A stretch of DNA of 64,000 nt from Idiomarina aquatica. GTDB taxonomy: Bacteria; Pseudomonadota; Gammaproteobacteria; Enterobacterales; Alteromonadaceae. Below are positions 18,178 through 27,458 of the stretch, piece after piece. The position numbers and the translations under genes were made by a program. Positions within the stretch are counted from its first letter, which is position 1; every line of letters starts with the position of its first letter. The stretch is from positions 29,819 through 93,818 of the forward strand of contig NZ_SNXI01000009.1 of assembly GCF_004362895.1 (NCBI RefSeq), given 5' to 3'. The notes under the pieces were generated by a model. That model worked only from the letters and a program-made list of their open reading frames with translations, made no database searches and was not told the origin of the DNA.

Positions 18178-20463
18178 CTAGTTACTAAGATAAAAAGGCC
18201 GACGATAACCATAAATACTCTTTTCGAGCATATCAATTAAGCTATTGCTATCGGACGAAAGCCCGCTGATGATAAATTGCAAACTGACGCCGTTATCAAA
18301 TTGTGCCGGGTTGCCTGCCGCCTGCATAGCAAATGCTGAGCTTGCGGATTCTAAATCGCGATTTATGCGGCGGTATGCTGACACACGTAGCGCCCAACAA
18401 CAACTACTGTATTGTACCCCGAGTATAGCGTCATTGACGCGATCATTACTCAGGTCGTAATACACATTAGCAGCAACCTGCCACTGATTACTCAGCTGCC
18501 AGACTGCCTGGGTTCCCATCTGCTCAATGTCAGAATTAAGAATGTTAGTTGCTTTGCGATGGTTTATTTGCACCAAATTTTTATTATCGAGCCGATACTC
18601 TAAAGCGGTCTGACTCTTACGCGTACGGTTAAGTTCCGTATCGTACTGTATTGAGCTACGCAGGCTCCAGCTAGAATCTATAGCCCAGTTAATATCACCG
18701 ACCCATTCAGAGTTACTGGAGGTAACCTGAGACTGGCTATCTAAGAGTTGTGTTCGGCTGTCATCAAAATAATAAATTTGGCCCAGGCTCAGGCGCAGGC
18801 GCTCACGTTCATTCTGATCAAACAAGCTACTACTGACGCCATAGGTAACTTGGTTAGCTTCTGCAATTCGGTCCAGTCCCGAAAAACGCTGTGCCCGGAA
18901 CAGGCCGTTGTAGTCATCCTGCATCAGCGTGGTATCGTAGATGCCGATATTTTGTTGGTTTTCGTATGGTACAAAAAGGTATTGAATCTGAGGCTCCAAT
19001 GTCTGGCGGTACTCATTACCATCCTGACTAAAATAGCGCTCTAAATTTAGGCGTCCTCTAAGCCGGGCACGAGGGAGAGCACGAGTGACTTCATCCTCCA
19101 AAGCCGGGTTATCATTTTGTTGACGATAATGAGTTACCAGGTAACTGACTTCCGCTTCAGCATCAAAGGCGGGTTCTTCGAACCAGTAATTCAGAGACGG
19201 AGCAGAGTGAATTCGCGTCGCATAATTGCGCGTGCGAACTTGATTCTGGAAATAGGTCAGTTCGTTGTACCAGTCCAGGCTCAGACCCTCTAACTGATTA
19301 CTTTGATAATTCAGGCTGAGTTGGGGCAACGTTCGGTAGGGGCTGCGAAACTGACCCAACAGTTCGTAATCTTCAGTGCGCATTCGCAGGTGCCAGTTAC
19401 GCTCCACATAATCCAGCTGTGCAACTCTATATAAATGAGTGTCGGCACGCCCGGCAAACTCACTACCAAAGTCATTCAGGTAGTTATCGTCGCTTATCTG
19501 GGTGACATCCAGATAGGCGCTCCAATGTTCATTAAAGCGCGCGTTATGATTCACATGCCATAAATACCGATCGGCATTATCAACGCGAGCATCATCACTG
19601 GGTAGATAATTAACGTTAACCTGCCCGGCGTGATCGGCAAACAAATATCTATACTCAGTTTTTAACATCACACCCCGCTCACTCATGAGCACTGGTGCAA
19701 CGGTCGCGTCCATGTTGGGTGCGATATTAAAATAGTATGGAGCTTCCAGCTCAACACCGTTTAGTGATGACGAGTCAATGGTGGGGTATAAAAAGCCCGA
19801 CTTACGATTCTCGGTAACAGGAAAAGTAAAATAAGGCAGATAAAATACAGGGACGTCAAAAAGTTCGAGCTTCGCCCCCCAGGCACGGCCAAAATCACTT
19901 TCTTCATCAATCTCAATTCTTTCTGCAGTAAGCTGCCAGGCTGGGTTATCTGCCGGGCACGTGGTAAAGCTGGAACCTAACAAATTAACGTGTTGGGGAG
20001 ATATCTCTAATTGCTCTGCCTGACCCCGTGCATTGGTGGTCGACATCTCATACTGGGTCTGCCGTAATTTTGCGACTTCGGTACCGCCATCAAAATTGAA
20101 GGATTCACCATAGACGTTGATATAGCCGTCAGTGAAGCGAACACCACCTGTTGCATCAATCACGCTCTGTTGTTGATTGATTTGCGCACTCTCGGTAAAC
20201 AGCCATTGATTATTGCGGCGAATAATAACGTCACCGCCAAAGTTCGCGCGTTCGTTATCAAAAATTTCCGCATCGTTTGCCGATACTTTAATGACGTCTT
20301 GTGCTAGTGGTTCTGCTGACTGTATTGCTTTAAAGTCAAAAGCTACCGTTGTTGAAGGACATAGCGGTGCAGGCTCTTGCGCGGCAACTTCTGTGACAAA
20401 GGCCGATGGTAGCAAGCAAAAACTAAGCGCAGCGATAGACGAGAATTTATTGCAAACAGGCAA
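18178..20463 (-). CDS. lptD: LPS-assembly outer-membrane protein LptD
   Basis: A 761-residue outer-membrane beta-barrel that, with the LptE plug, inserts lipopolysaccharide into the outer leaflet. After a signal peptide (cleavage near EVAAQ) comes the periplasmic OstA/LptA-like domain (about 55-180), then the barrel. Cysteines in APLCPS, TTCPAD and the adjacent pair SSCCWAL near the C-terminus match the disulfide pattern needed for LptD maturation. The start is probably TTG at 20463. It heads the lptD-surA-pdxA-rsmA-apaG-apaH run and is divergent from amgK, as in pseudomonads. Confidence 0.95.
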   Translation of the reverse strand: MPVCNKFSSIAALSFCLLPSAFVTEVAAQEPAPLCPSTTVAFDFKAIQSAEPLAQDVIKVSANDAEIFDNERANFGGDVIIRRNNQWLFTESAQINQQQSVIDATGGVRFTDGYINVYGESFNFDGGTEVAKLRQTQYEMSTTNARGQAEQLEISPQHVNLLGSSFTTCPADNPAWQLTAERIEIDEESDFGRAWGAKLELFDVPVFYLPYFTFPVTENRKSGFLYPTIDSSSLNGVELEAPYYFNIAPNMDATVAPVLMSERGVMLKTEYRYLFADHAGQVNVNYLPSDDARVDNADRYLWHVNHNARFNEHWSAYLDVTQISDDNYLNDFGSEFAGRADTHLYRVAQLDYVERNWHLRMRTEDYELLGQFRSPYRTLPQLSLNYQSNQLEGLSLDWYNELTYFQNQVRTRNYATRIHSAPSLNYWFEEPAFDAEAEVSYLVTHYRQQNDNPALEDEVTRALPRARLRGRLNLERYFSQDGNEYRQTLEPQIQYLFVPYENQQNIGIYDTTLMQDDYNGLFRAQRFSGLDRIAEANQVTYGVSSSLFDQNERERLRLSLGQIYYFDDSRTQLLDSQSQVTSSNSEWVGDINWAIDSSWSLRSSIQYDTELNRTRKSQTALEYRLDNKNLVQINHRKATNILNSDIEQMGTQAVWQLSNQWQVAANVYYDLSNDRVNDAILGVQYSSCCWALRVSAYRRINRDLESASSAFAMQAAGNPAQFDNGVSLQFIISGLSSDSNSLIDMLEKSIYGYRRPFYLSN

Positions 20464-20606
20464 AGGTGGATCCGTTTAATTATTGTAAGGCGTTAATATT
20501 TGTCTTGTTCGGGTGCTATGATATAGCAATTTTTTAGATTCCGCCATTTGCGCAAACGCAGATTATGCATATAAGGTGGACACTCGCGTGACATAAGGGG
20601 GAGTGC

Positions 20607-21608
20607 TTGGAAGATAAACGACAACGTAGCCTTAAAGCTTGGTGTGAGGCTCAAACTGGTACCGCACAACCCGCCCTGGAGGTGGTTTCTGGCGATGCAA
20701 GTTTTCGACGATACTTTCGTGCTACCGATGGTCGGCAGAGTCTAATTGCGGTGGATTGCCCGCCGGATAAAGAGGATATGACGCCTTTTATCGCGGTGGC
20801 AGACGCCTATCAGCAAGCGGGCGTGAAAGTCCCCTCGGTATTGGCTGTGGACCAGCAGCACGGGTTTATGCTGCAAGCTGACTTCGGGCAAATTTTATTG
20901 CTATCTAAACTTCATCCGCGCAATGCCCGCCAGTATTACCAACAAGCACTGCAGATCCTGCCGCGTATTATGCAGGTAACAACGACTCAAACAGGGCAAC
21001 TGCCATTATATGATCACGCATTGCTCAAGCGTGAACTTGAACTATTTAAAGAGTGGTTGTTAAAGACTCATTTATCGCTGTCCTGGAACGCCGACGATGA
21101 AGCCGTTTGGTCAGCTTTTAGTGACACTATGATCGACAATGCGCTGAACCAGCCTCAAGTTGGCGTTCATCGCGACTATCATTCGCGCAATATCATGGTT
21201 CTGGCTGATGACGAACTGGGTATTATTGATTTTCAGGATGCCGTGAAGGGTCCGATAACCTACGATGCAGTTTCGCTACTGCGTGATTGTTATATCGAAT
21301 GGCCGACAGCAATGATTGACGAGTTGTCGTTGAATCTGCGCGAGGAATTAATAGCACAAGACTTGTTGGCAGCCAGTATTGACGAGCAACAGTGGCAAAC
21401 ATGGTTTGATTATATGGGGCTTCAGCGTCACACCAAAGCAGCCGGTATTTTTGCTCGCTTAGCGCATCGTGATGACAAGCCTGGTTATCTGCAGGATGTC
21501 CCGCGTACGCTTGGTTATCTAAAGTCGGTTGCCAGCCGCTACGCGGAGCTATCTGATTATACCCAGTGGTTATCAGAGCGTGTCATTGAGCAGTGGGAGC
21601 TTAAGTAG
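20607..21608 (+). CDS. amgK: N-acetylmuramate/N-acetylglucosamine anomeric kinase
   Basis: A 333-residue aminoglycoside-phosphotransferase-fold kinase. Motifs: GDASFRRYFR, the catalytic loop VHRDYHSRNIM and the metal-binding IIDFQDA. In Pseudomonas, AmgK phosphorylates MurNAc at the anomeric carbon so that MurU can make UDP-MurNAc, bypassing de novo synthesis and conferring fosfomycin tolerance. The same lptD-amgK-murU order is seen here. The start is TTG at 20607 with AAGGGGGAG just upstream. It overlaps murU by one base. Confidence 0.9.
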   Translation: MEDKRQRSLKAWCEAQTGTAQPALEVVSGDASFRRYFRATDGRQSLIAVDCPPDKEDMTPFIAVADAYQQAGVKVPSVLAVDQQHGFMLQADFGQILLLSKLHPRNARQYYQQALQILPRIMQVTTTQTGQLPLYDHALLKRELELFKEWLLKTHLSLSWNADDEAVWSAFSDTMIDNALNQPQVGVHRDYHSRNIMVLADDELGIIDFQDAVKGPITYDAVSLLRDCYIEWPTAMIDELSLNLREELIAQDLLAASIDEQQWQTWFDYMGLQRHTKAAGIFARLAHRDDKPGYLQDVPRTLGYLKSVASRYAELSDYTQWLSERVIEQWELK

Positions 21609-22300
21609 TGAAGGCTATGGTACTGGCAGCCGGGCGCGGAGAGCGGATGCGTCCATTGACGGATGAATTACCCAAGCCGTTATTATCGGTCAACGATAAA
21701 CCCTTGATTGCATACCATTTAGAAAAACTTGCAGCCGCGGGTGTCACTGATGTGGTTATCAATCATGCGTGGTTGGGTGAAAAAATCGAGCGCATGTTGG
21801 GTGACGGCAGTCAGTGGGGGGTGTCGATTACGTACTCTCCGGAGCCTGAGGGAGGGTTAGAAACCGCGGGTGGCATTATTAAGGCTTTGCCGGCGCTGGG
21901 TAGCGAACCATTTTGGGTTATAAACGGTGACGTTTGGACTACCATCGATTTTAACCGGCTGCCGCGCCATTTAGGCCGCGATGATATGGCACACCTGATA
22001 CTGGTGGATAACCCAGCGCATAATAAAGCGGGTGACTTCGGTATAGAAAACGGACGGTTGCGGGCAAAGTCGGCAGACAATGGCAGTTACACCTATGCCG
22101 GCATTGGCTTATTCAGGCCACAATGGTTTAGTGGCCTGCCGGCGGAAAAGCTAGCCTTGCGGCCGCTGTTTGAGCAAGCGATAGCAACGGATAGTTTGGC
22201 CGGCACGTTATTAACAGATTGTGACTGGTTTGATATTGGCACGCCACAACGACTGGCCGCATTAGACAGTAAATTAAGAGGTGCAAATGATTTGGGGTAA
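21608..22300 (+). CDS. murU: N-acetylmuramate-1-phosphate uridylyltransferase
   Basis: A 230-residue nucleotidyltransferase with the sugar-phosphate NTP motif VLAAGRGERMRPLTDELPKPLL at the N-terminus and the metal-binding INGDVWT segment. It would convert MurNAc-1-phosphate to UDP-MurNAc. GTG 21608 overlaps the amgK stop (TAGTG), so the pair is translationally coupled. A small risk remains that the substrate is another sugar phosphate, but the amgK coupling and the neighbouring lptD make MurU the best call. Confidence 0.9.
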   Translation: MKAMVLAAGRGERMRPLTDELPKPLLSVNDKPLIAYHLEKLAAAGVTDVVINHAWLGEKIERMLGDGSQWGVSITYSPEPEGGLETAGGIIKALPALGSEPFWVINGDVWTTIDFNRLPRHLGRDDMAHLILVDNPAHNKAGDFGIENGRLRAKSADNGSYTYAGIGLFRPQWFSGLPAEKLALRPLFEQAIATDSLAGTLLTDCDWFDIGTPQRLAALDSKLRGANDLG

Positions 22301-23123
22301 AGTCATCGGTGCATTAGCCGGCTATCTGTTTTTACGATTGCCTGGAGCTATTATTGGTGCCGTAATCGGTCACTGGTTTGATCGCGGTATGGCGCAAGAC
22401 TTCACTCGCAAGGGCGGTTTTGGTCAGTTTATGTTTGGTGCGGATAAAGCCGCCGAAGACGCAAATTTTCTTTATACGCTATTTGCGGTAATGGGCCATG
22501 TCGCCAAAGCAAAAGGACGGGTGACAGCTCAGGATATTGCGCAAGCGAGCGCGCTGATGGAGCGTTTACGTTTAAGTGATGACGCGCGCGTTGAAGCACA
22601 GCAAGCATTTCGAGAAGGCAAAGAAGCTACCTTTCCTTTGCAGCAGGTGGTAAAAGACTTTAAGCAGGCGTTTTACGGCAACCGCGACGTGTTGCAGCTG
22701 TTTATGGAGCAACTCATGGCACTGGCACTGAATGACGGCGTGTTGGATAAAGCAGAACATGACGTGTTAGTGACCGTTGGTAAAACACTTGGTTTTACCC
22801 GTTTTCAAATAGACCAGTGGCTGATGATGCAAAAAGCCGCTTTTCGTTTTCATCAACGGCATCAGCAACAGGGCCACAGTGGTGGTCGTGCTAAGACAGC
22901 AAGTGCTGATGACATAAAGGATGCATACGAAATACTGGGGGTTAAAGAGAGCCAGTCTGATGCCGAAATCAAAAAGGCTTATCGCAAATTAATGGCACGC
23001 CATCACCCGGATAAATTGGCGTCTAAAGGATTACCAGAAGAGGTGATGAAAGAAGCACAGGCGCGGGCACAGGATATACAGGCTGCTTACGATACAATCA
23101 AGCAGAAACGCGGGATGCGCTAA
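22287..23123 (+). CDS. djlA: DnaJ-like membrane co-chaperone DjlA
   Basis: A 278-residue type III J-protein: an N-terminal glycine-rich membrane segment (about 4-28), a central TerB-like domain (about 55-175), and a C-terminal J domain with the HPD motif (HHPDKL). DjlA stimulates DnaK at the inner membrane and is linked to envelope stress. I chose ATG 22287 (AGAGG upstream) over GTG 22281. The gene overlaps murU by 14 nt and ends 4 nt into the convergent DUF3530 gene. E. coli djlA is also close to lptD. Confidence 0.93.
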   Translation: MIWGKVIGALAGYLFLRLPGAIIGAVIGHWFDRGMAQDFTRKGGFGQFMFGADKAAEDANFLYTLFAVMGHVAKAKGRVTAQDIAQASALMERLRLSDDARVEAQQAFREGKEATFPLQQVVKDFKQAFYGNRDVLQLFMEQLMALALNDGVLDKAEHDVLVTVGKTLGFTRFQIDQWLMMQKAAFRFHQRHQQQGHSGGRAKTASADDIKDAYEILGVKESQSDAEIKKAYRKLMARHHPDKLASKGLPEEVMKEAQARAQDIQAAYDTIKQKRGMR

Positions 23124-23935
23124 AATCCGTGATATTTCAACCAGCCTTTGAGTGTACTGCGTAGTTCGGCGGTAGCAAGCGTGGAGTTACTTAATAACTG
23201 TCGTTGCCGATAGTTTACTTGCTGATATTTTTGGCTGTACTGGCGACGTAACGGTTGTGCGTTTTTAATCCAGCGATTGCCACTATTACTGATAATATCA
23301 AGCACCGGTAATTGCAGTTGGGCCAGCTGACGGGATACGGCCTGATTCAGTTGCAGTTGTGGCAAATATAAGTCGATCACCACCAGTGCGTCAGGCATCA
23401 ACTCTGGTTCAGCTGAAATGAGCTTGACGGCTATAGCGGCAGTTATTCCCTCTACTACCCATACGGTAAAGCCCGGTTCATTATCAAACTCTCTTGTCAG
23501 GCGCTGAACACGCTGCTTGAGCGCCTCGCGGTGCGGCTCAAAAAACGCCTCGTCAACAACCTCAGGAAATACTGAATTAGCTTGCGTAGTGGCTAATTGC
23601 GATCGTTCAATCGTTAACACCGGCGGCACTAAAGCCCAGCTGTGCCAGCCCAAATCGGGGCTATCAGCGTAGACACCCTGAATAAGGTTTGATTGCAATG
23701 GGTGCAGGTGCCAATCGGGCAGGCTGACAATTTGTCCGCGTGGGAAACTGGCCATCGGCTCTTTGTAAAGTGCCAGGTAGCGGGTGTTGCTATCAGCATC
23801 GTTGCCCGAACCAGCATCAGCGTTTAGCCAACGCACTTGGTCGGGCGGTAAATAGCGCTGCAAATCGTCGTTAGCGTGACCGGTCAGACTAACGAGAGCA
23901 ACTGCAACGAAGGTAATTATAAGCGGTATTTTCAT
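23120..23935 (-). CDS. Secreted DUF3530-like protein
   Basis: A 271-residue protein with a signal peptide (MKIPLIITFVAVALVSLTGHA). The layout resembles the DUF3530 family, which has an alpha/beta-hydrolase-like fold: a strand carrying WHLHPLQSN, a GWHSWALVPP segment, and a FTVWVVEGITAA turn where a hydrolase would have its nucleophile elbow. No GxSxG serine is visible, so activity is doubtful. Function unknown. It is convergent with djlA and 47 nt downstream of rluA in the minus direction. Confidence 0.6.
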   Translation of the reverse strand: MKIPLIITFVAVALVSLTGHANDDLQRYLPPDQVRWLNADAGSGNDADSNTRYLALYKEPMASFPRGQIVSLPDWHLHPLQSNLIQGVYADSPDLGWHSWALVPPVLTIERSQLATTQANSVFPEVVDEAFFEPHREALKQRVQRLTREFDNEPGFTVWVVEGITAAIAVKLISAEPELMPDALVVIDLYLPQLQLNQAVSRQLAQLQLPVLDIISNSGNRWIKNAQPLRRQYSQKYQQVNYRQRQLLSNSTLATAELRSTLKGWLKYHGF

Positions 23936-23982
23936 GCCTTAATTATCGGCACTAAACGATGGGACTTGAGCGATGTTGTTGG

Positions 23983-24639
23983 TTAAAACGGCGTCGGGCT
24001 GATAAACCGAATCAATTGCTCAGTTTGCGGGTGTGCTACTCGAAGCTCATGTGCGTGCAGTAACAGACGGGATGCGAGAGCAAATGCCTGGGGGCAAGCA
24101 TAAAATTTATCGCCCAGAATGGGTGTTGCCAGCGCTTGCATATGAACGCGTAACTGATGTGAACGACCGGTGACAGGAGTTAGTTCAACACGCGAACAAT
24201 CGTCCTTGTGCTCAATAACTCGATAGCCTGTTTGACTGGCGCGCCCGTTAACATAGTCAATTTGCTGGCGAGGGCGATTGGGCCAGTCACAAGCTAGCGG
24301 TAGATCAATAAACCCGCGTTTTGCAGGTAGTTTACCCTGTACCAGAGCATGGTAGACCTTGTGCGTAGTGCGTTGTTGAAATTGGCGGCTTAAATGACTT
24401 TGTGCCGGCTTACCAATAGCAAACAACATGATACCCGACGTCGCCATATCGAGTCTGTGTACGAGCTTTGCTTCGGGGAGTACGCGTACCACACGACTGT
24501 AGACCGAATCATTATGTTCCGGGGCGCGACCCGGAACACTAAGCAGCCCGCTGGGTTTATCAATGACCAGTAGCTGCTCGTCACGATAAAGAATCCGCAG
24601 ATAGGGAGTCTGCGGAGGATCATAGTTAAGCAGCGCCAA
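23983..24639 (-). CDS. rluA: rRNA/tRNA pseudouridine synthase RluA
   Basis: A 218-residue pseudouridine synthase of the RluA family, expected to modify 23S rRNA U746 and tRNA U32. The catalytic block HRLDMATSG (Asp in RLD) and the RSHQLRVHMQ segment are visible. No N-terminal S4 domain is present, which matches RluA and not RluC/RluD. It is 12 nt downstream of rapA, the same pair as in E. coli. Confidence 0.93.
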   Translation of the reverse strand: MALLNYDPPQTPYLRILYRDEQLLVIDKPSGLLSVPGRAPEHNDSVYSRVVRVLPEAKLVHRLDMATSGIMLFAIGKPAQSHLSRQFQQRTTHKVYHALVQGKLPAKRGFIDLPLACDWPNRPRQQIDYVNGRASQTGYRVIEHKDDCSRVELTPVTGRSHQLRVHMQALATPILGDKFYACPQAFALASRLLLHAHELRVAHPQTEQLIRFISPTPF

Positions 24640-24651
24640 AATAGTCGTCCA

Positions 24652-27309
24652 TTAAGGCTGATTGAACAAAATACGGATAGAAAATAACGACAGACTGGCT
24701 TGCTGCATGACCTCGAGTAACGCGTTACTGCGCTGCTCTATAGCATCAATTTCGTCCTGGCGCACGGCCGGATTGTGCTGTTGTAGTTCGATTAACCGTT
24801 GTTTTTGCCCGGCCAATTGCTGACGCGCTTCTTCACTGGCTTCGGTGATACGCTGGTTGCGCCATGCATCTGCATGCGGTTGTTGCTGCTGAATAAAGCC
24901 CTGCGCCGTATCGCGTAATTGTTTTACAATTTGGCGGGCTGTTTTCTTGTCGATAAAAGTAGCCTGTTGGGTTAGCGCATCGCGAGGCACTTTGTCGGTA
25001 AGATTTCGGCCCTGGCTATCCAATAAAATACGTAGCCGTTGTTGGGGGTAATATTCCTGCACCCCTAATTTACGTGGGGCCGTAACTTCGCTGACATAGT
25101 CAAGCTCTACAAACCAAGCACCCGCAGGCAAGGCGGCGTTCTGTAGCTTGGCTACACAGACACTACCAAAATCTTCTGTTGTTAGTAGCTCGATAGCCGC
25201 CTGCACGTGGGGGTGGTCCCAGCTAAGGAATTCGATGTCCTCGTAGTTTAGTGCGGTATCACGATCAACCGTAATGGTCATGCCGTCTTCCCGCAACCCG
25301 GGAATTGCCGGCACCCGCATGTGCTCGCTGGGACGAACAAATAACCGATGTTCATCAAGCACTTCGGTGGTTACGCCAAAACGATCCCAGAATGCTTCCA
25401 TAAAGTCGTACAGGCTGTCGGGATCTGCTTGCTGTTCTATGCTGGTAATCAGTTGTTGCGCAATAGCGGGGCGACAGGCATTCAATTCCTGTAACTTGTC
25501 CCGGCCGGCTTCTGCATCGGCGGTAAGTTGTTGATGACGCTGTTTCGTTTGCTGCAATAACTCGTCAGGCAGCTCCGCCGCGGTCGTCATCGCTTTCGAT
25601 AATTGCTCTTTAAACTCGTCGTAAACCTGTCGACCAACTGGGTTGCACTGCTCAAACGCATTCATTCCCTGGTGATACCAAGGTAACAATAAGGCCTCGT
25701 CTGATTCCTCCAGATAAGGCACGTGAATGTGAATATCGTCTTTTTGACCGATGCGATCCAAACGGCCGATGCGCTGCTCAAGTAAGTCGGGATTTGCAGG
25801 CAGATCGAATAAAACCAGATCCTGGACAAACTGGAAGTTGCGCCCCTCACTGCCGATCTCAGAGCAAAGCAATATCGGGCTTCCGTCTTCGGCTGAGGCA
25901 AAGAATTCTGCGGCGCGGTCGCGTTCCAACAACGACATACCTTCATGAAAAACTGCAGCATGAATACCGGCCAATACCCGCAACGCTTCTGATAAATCGA
26001 GCACGTCATCAGCATGGTGACAGATCAGCAGTGTCTTTTTAGGTTTTTGGCTTTTTAAGAATTCTAATAGCCAACTCACTCGGGGATCTTCCAACCACCA
26101 CGGCTCGCCGCTTTCCGGTGTGTAAGCGGGCAGTTGATGAACATGCAGATGTCGGGTTGGAAAACCGCCAACGTGTTTGCGACGATTTCGGAACATGACC
26201 CGGCCGGTACTATGACGATCTAACAATCGATCCAGTTGGTCGCCTGATAATTTTTCAGCTTCGCTGGCCAGCTGTTGATAGTGACGTTGCTGCTCGGTAA
26301 AGGATTCCAGCGAATCAAAGCGGTTGGGGTCTAGTAGCCGTAGACGATGGAAGTGGCCTTCACTACCTTCTTGCTCAGGGGTGGCAGTTAGTAATAATAC
26401 ATCATTGATGGTTTCAGATAAGCGCTGAAGTTGTTCATAACCTTGAGTTTCTGGTTGCATATGATGCGCTTCGTCAACAACGAGCAGGTCAAATTCGGCA
26501 CTGAGCAAGGCCTCTTGCCAACGTTGCTGAATAACAAAGTCAGTGCTGACGATAATAAGCTGCTCAGCAAAAAAAGGATTGTCGTGCTCATCCTGAAGCT
26601 GTTCACAGCGCTCATCATCAAACACACTAAAAGTCAGCGCGAAGCGGCGGCGCATTTCTACCAGCCATTGATTTCTTAATGACTCCGGAACCACCACTAG
26701 TACGCGTTGATCGCGACCCGTTAGCAACCGCCGTTGCATAATCATGCCGGCCTCAATGGTTTTACCCAAGCCAACTTCGTCAGCAAGAAGTACCCGTGGG
26801 TGATAACGTTCGGCGACGGTATGGGCTACATAAAGTTGATGTGGCAACAGCCCGACACGTGCGCCAAACAGACCGGCAACCTCACTTTGCTGCCATTTGG
26901 CGTAATATTCACTGGCCTGGTTACGCAGTAAATACAAATCGTGGCGATCGGCGTTACCCGCGACTAAGCGTGTCAACGCCGGGTTTATAGCTATATGATG
27001 AGACAGTTGGGACTCGGGTACCATTACCTCGCTACCATCGTCCAGACGCTCGCCAAAATAAATTAGCAGGCCGCCCTGCTCTTTGACTTCAGTGATAGTG
27101 AAGGACCAGTCCTCAGCATGGTGTGCTTGCTGGCCTTCGCTTAACTGCAGTCGGGCCAGAGGCGCGTCATTACTCGCATAGATGCGGCTTTCACCATTGC
27201 TGGGGAACATCACGGTTATCTGGCGACCATCAATTTGTGTAATGATGCCCAATCCCAGGTTTGTTTCTGTTTCGCTTAACCACCGTTGTCCCAGACTATA
27301 ATCGCTCAC
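24652..27309 (-). CDS. rapA: RNA polymerase-recycling ATPase RapA (short form)
   Basis: A Swi2/Snf2-type ATPase that binds RNA polymerase and helps recycle it after transcription. The tandem Tudor-like N-terminus (GQRWLSETETNLGLGI), Walker A (DEVGLGKTIEAGMI), DEAH box, LLTATPEQ motif, and the helicase C motif EGRNFQ with QRIGRLDRIGQ are all present. At 885 residues it is shorter than E. coli RapA (968); the spacer and C-terminal regions look reduced. It is paired with rluA and divergent from the PIN-PhoH gene. Confidence 0.94.
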   Translation of the reverse strand: MSDYSLGQRWLSETETNLGLGIITQIDGRQITVMFPSNGESRIYASNDAPLARLQLSEGQQAHHAEDWSFTITEVKEQGGLLIYFGERLDDGSEVMVPESQLSHHIAINPALTRLVAGNADRHDLYLLRNQASEYYAKWQQSEVAGLFGARVGLLPHQLYVAHTVAERYHPRVLLADEVGLGKTIEAGMIMQRRLLTGRDQRVLVVVPESLRNQWLVEMRRRFALTFSVFDDERCEQLQDEHDNPFFAEQLIIVSTDFVIQQRWQEALLSAEFDLLVVDEAHHMQPETQGYEQLQRLSETINDVLLLTATPEQEGSEGHFHRLRLLDPNRFDSLESFTEQQRHYQQLASEAEKLSGDQLDRLLDRHSTGRVMFRNRRKHVGGFPTRHLHVHQLPAYTPESGEPWWLEDPRVSWLLEFLKSQKPKKTLLICHHADDVLDLSEALRVLAGIHAAVFHEGMSLLERDRAAEFFASAEDGSPILLCSEIGSEGRNFQFVQDLVLFDLPANPDLLEQRIGRLDRIGQKDDIHIHVPYLEESDEALLLPWYHQGMNAFEQCNPVGRQVYDEFKEQLSKAMTTAAELPDELLQQTKQRHQQLTADAEAGRDKLQELNACRPAIAQQLITSIEQQADPDSLYDFMEAFWDRFGVTTEVLDEHRLFVRPSEHMRVPAIPGLREDGMTITVDRDTALNYEDIEFLSWDHPHVQAAIELLTTEDFGSVCVAKLQNAALPAGAWFVELDYVSEVTAPRKLGVQEYYPQQRLRILLDSQGRNLTDKVPRDALTQQATFIDKKTARQIVKQLRDTAQGFIQQQQPHADAWRNQRITEASEEARQQLAGQKQRLIELQQHNPAVRQDEIDAIEQRSNALLEVMQQASLSLFSIRILFNQP

Positions 27310-27377
27310 TCTTCATCCTTACTGCTGACCCGTTAGAAGGTCGCAAATGGTAAAGGCCACGCGCTAAAAAAACAATC

Positions 27378-27395
27378 ATGTCATCACGCTGTCAT
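27378..27395 (+). promoter_or_regulatory. Probable PhoB box upstream of the PIN-PhoH gene
   Basis: Two 7-mers ATGTCAT and CTGTCAT separated by 4 nt give the 7-4-7 layout of a Pho box (CTGTCAT-N4-CTGTCAT), with 13 of 14 repeat positions matching. It lies about 65 nt before the start of the phoH-type gene, a Pho-regulon member in E. coli. A weak -10 (TAGTCT) lies 7 nt downstream. Confidence 0.6.
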
Positions 27396-27458
27396 CAAAT
27401 TTAGTCTAAGCTGTAAAAAAACGATAACGATAATAACTGACGCTAACAAGGTGACGTG

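Noticed and set aside
20516..20542. SigmaE-type promoter for lptD (GGAATCT ... TCATA)
   Set aside because: The spacing is 14 nt, shorter than the usual 15-16, and the -35 is imperfect; lptD control by sigmaE remains only possible.
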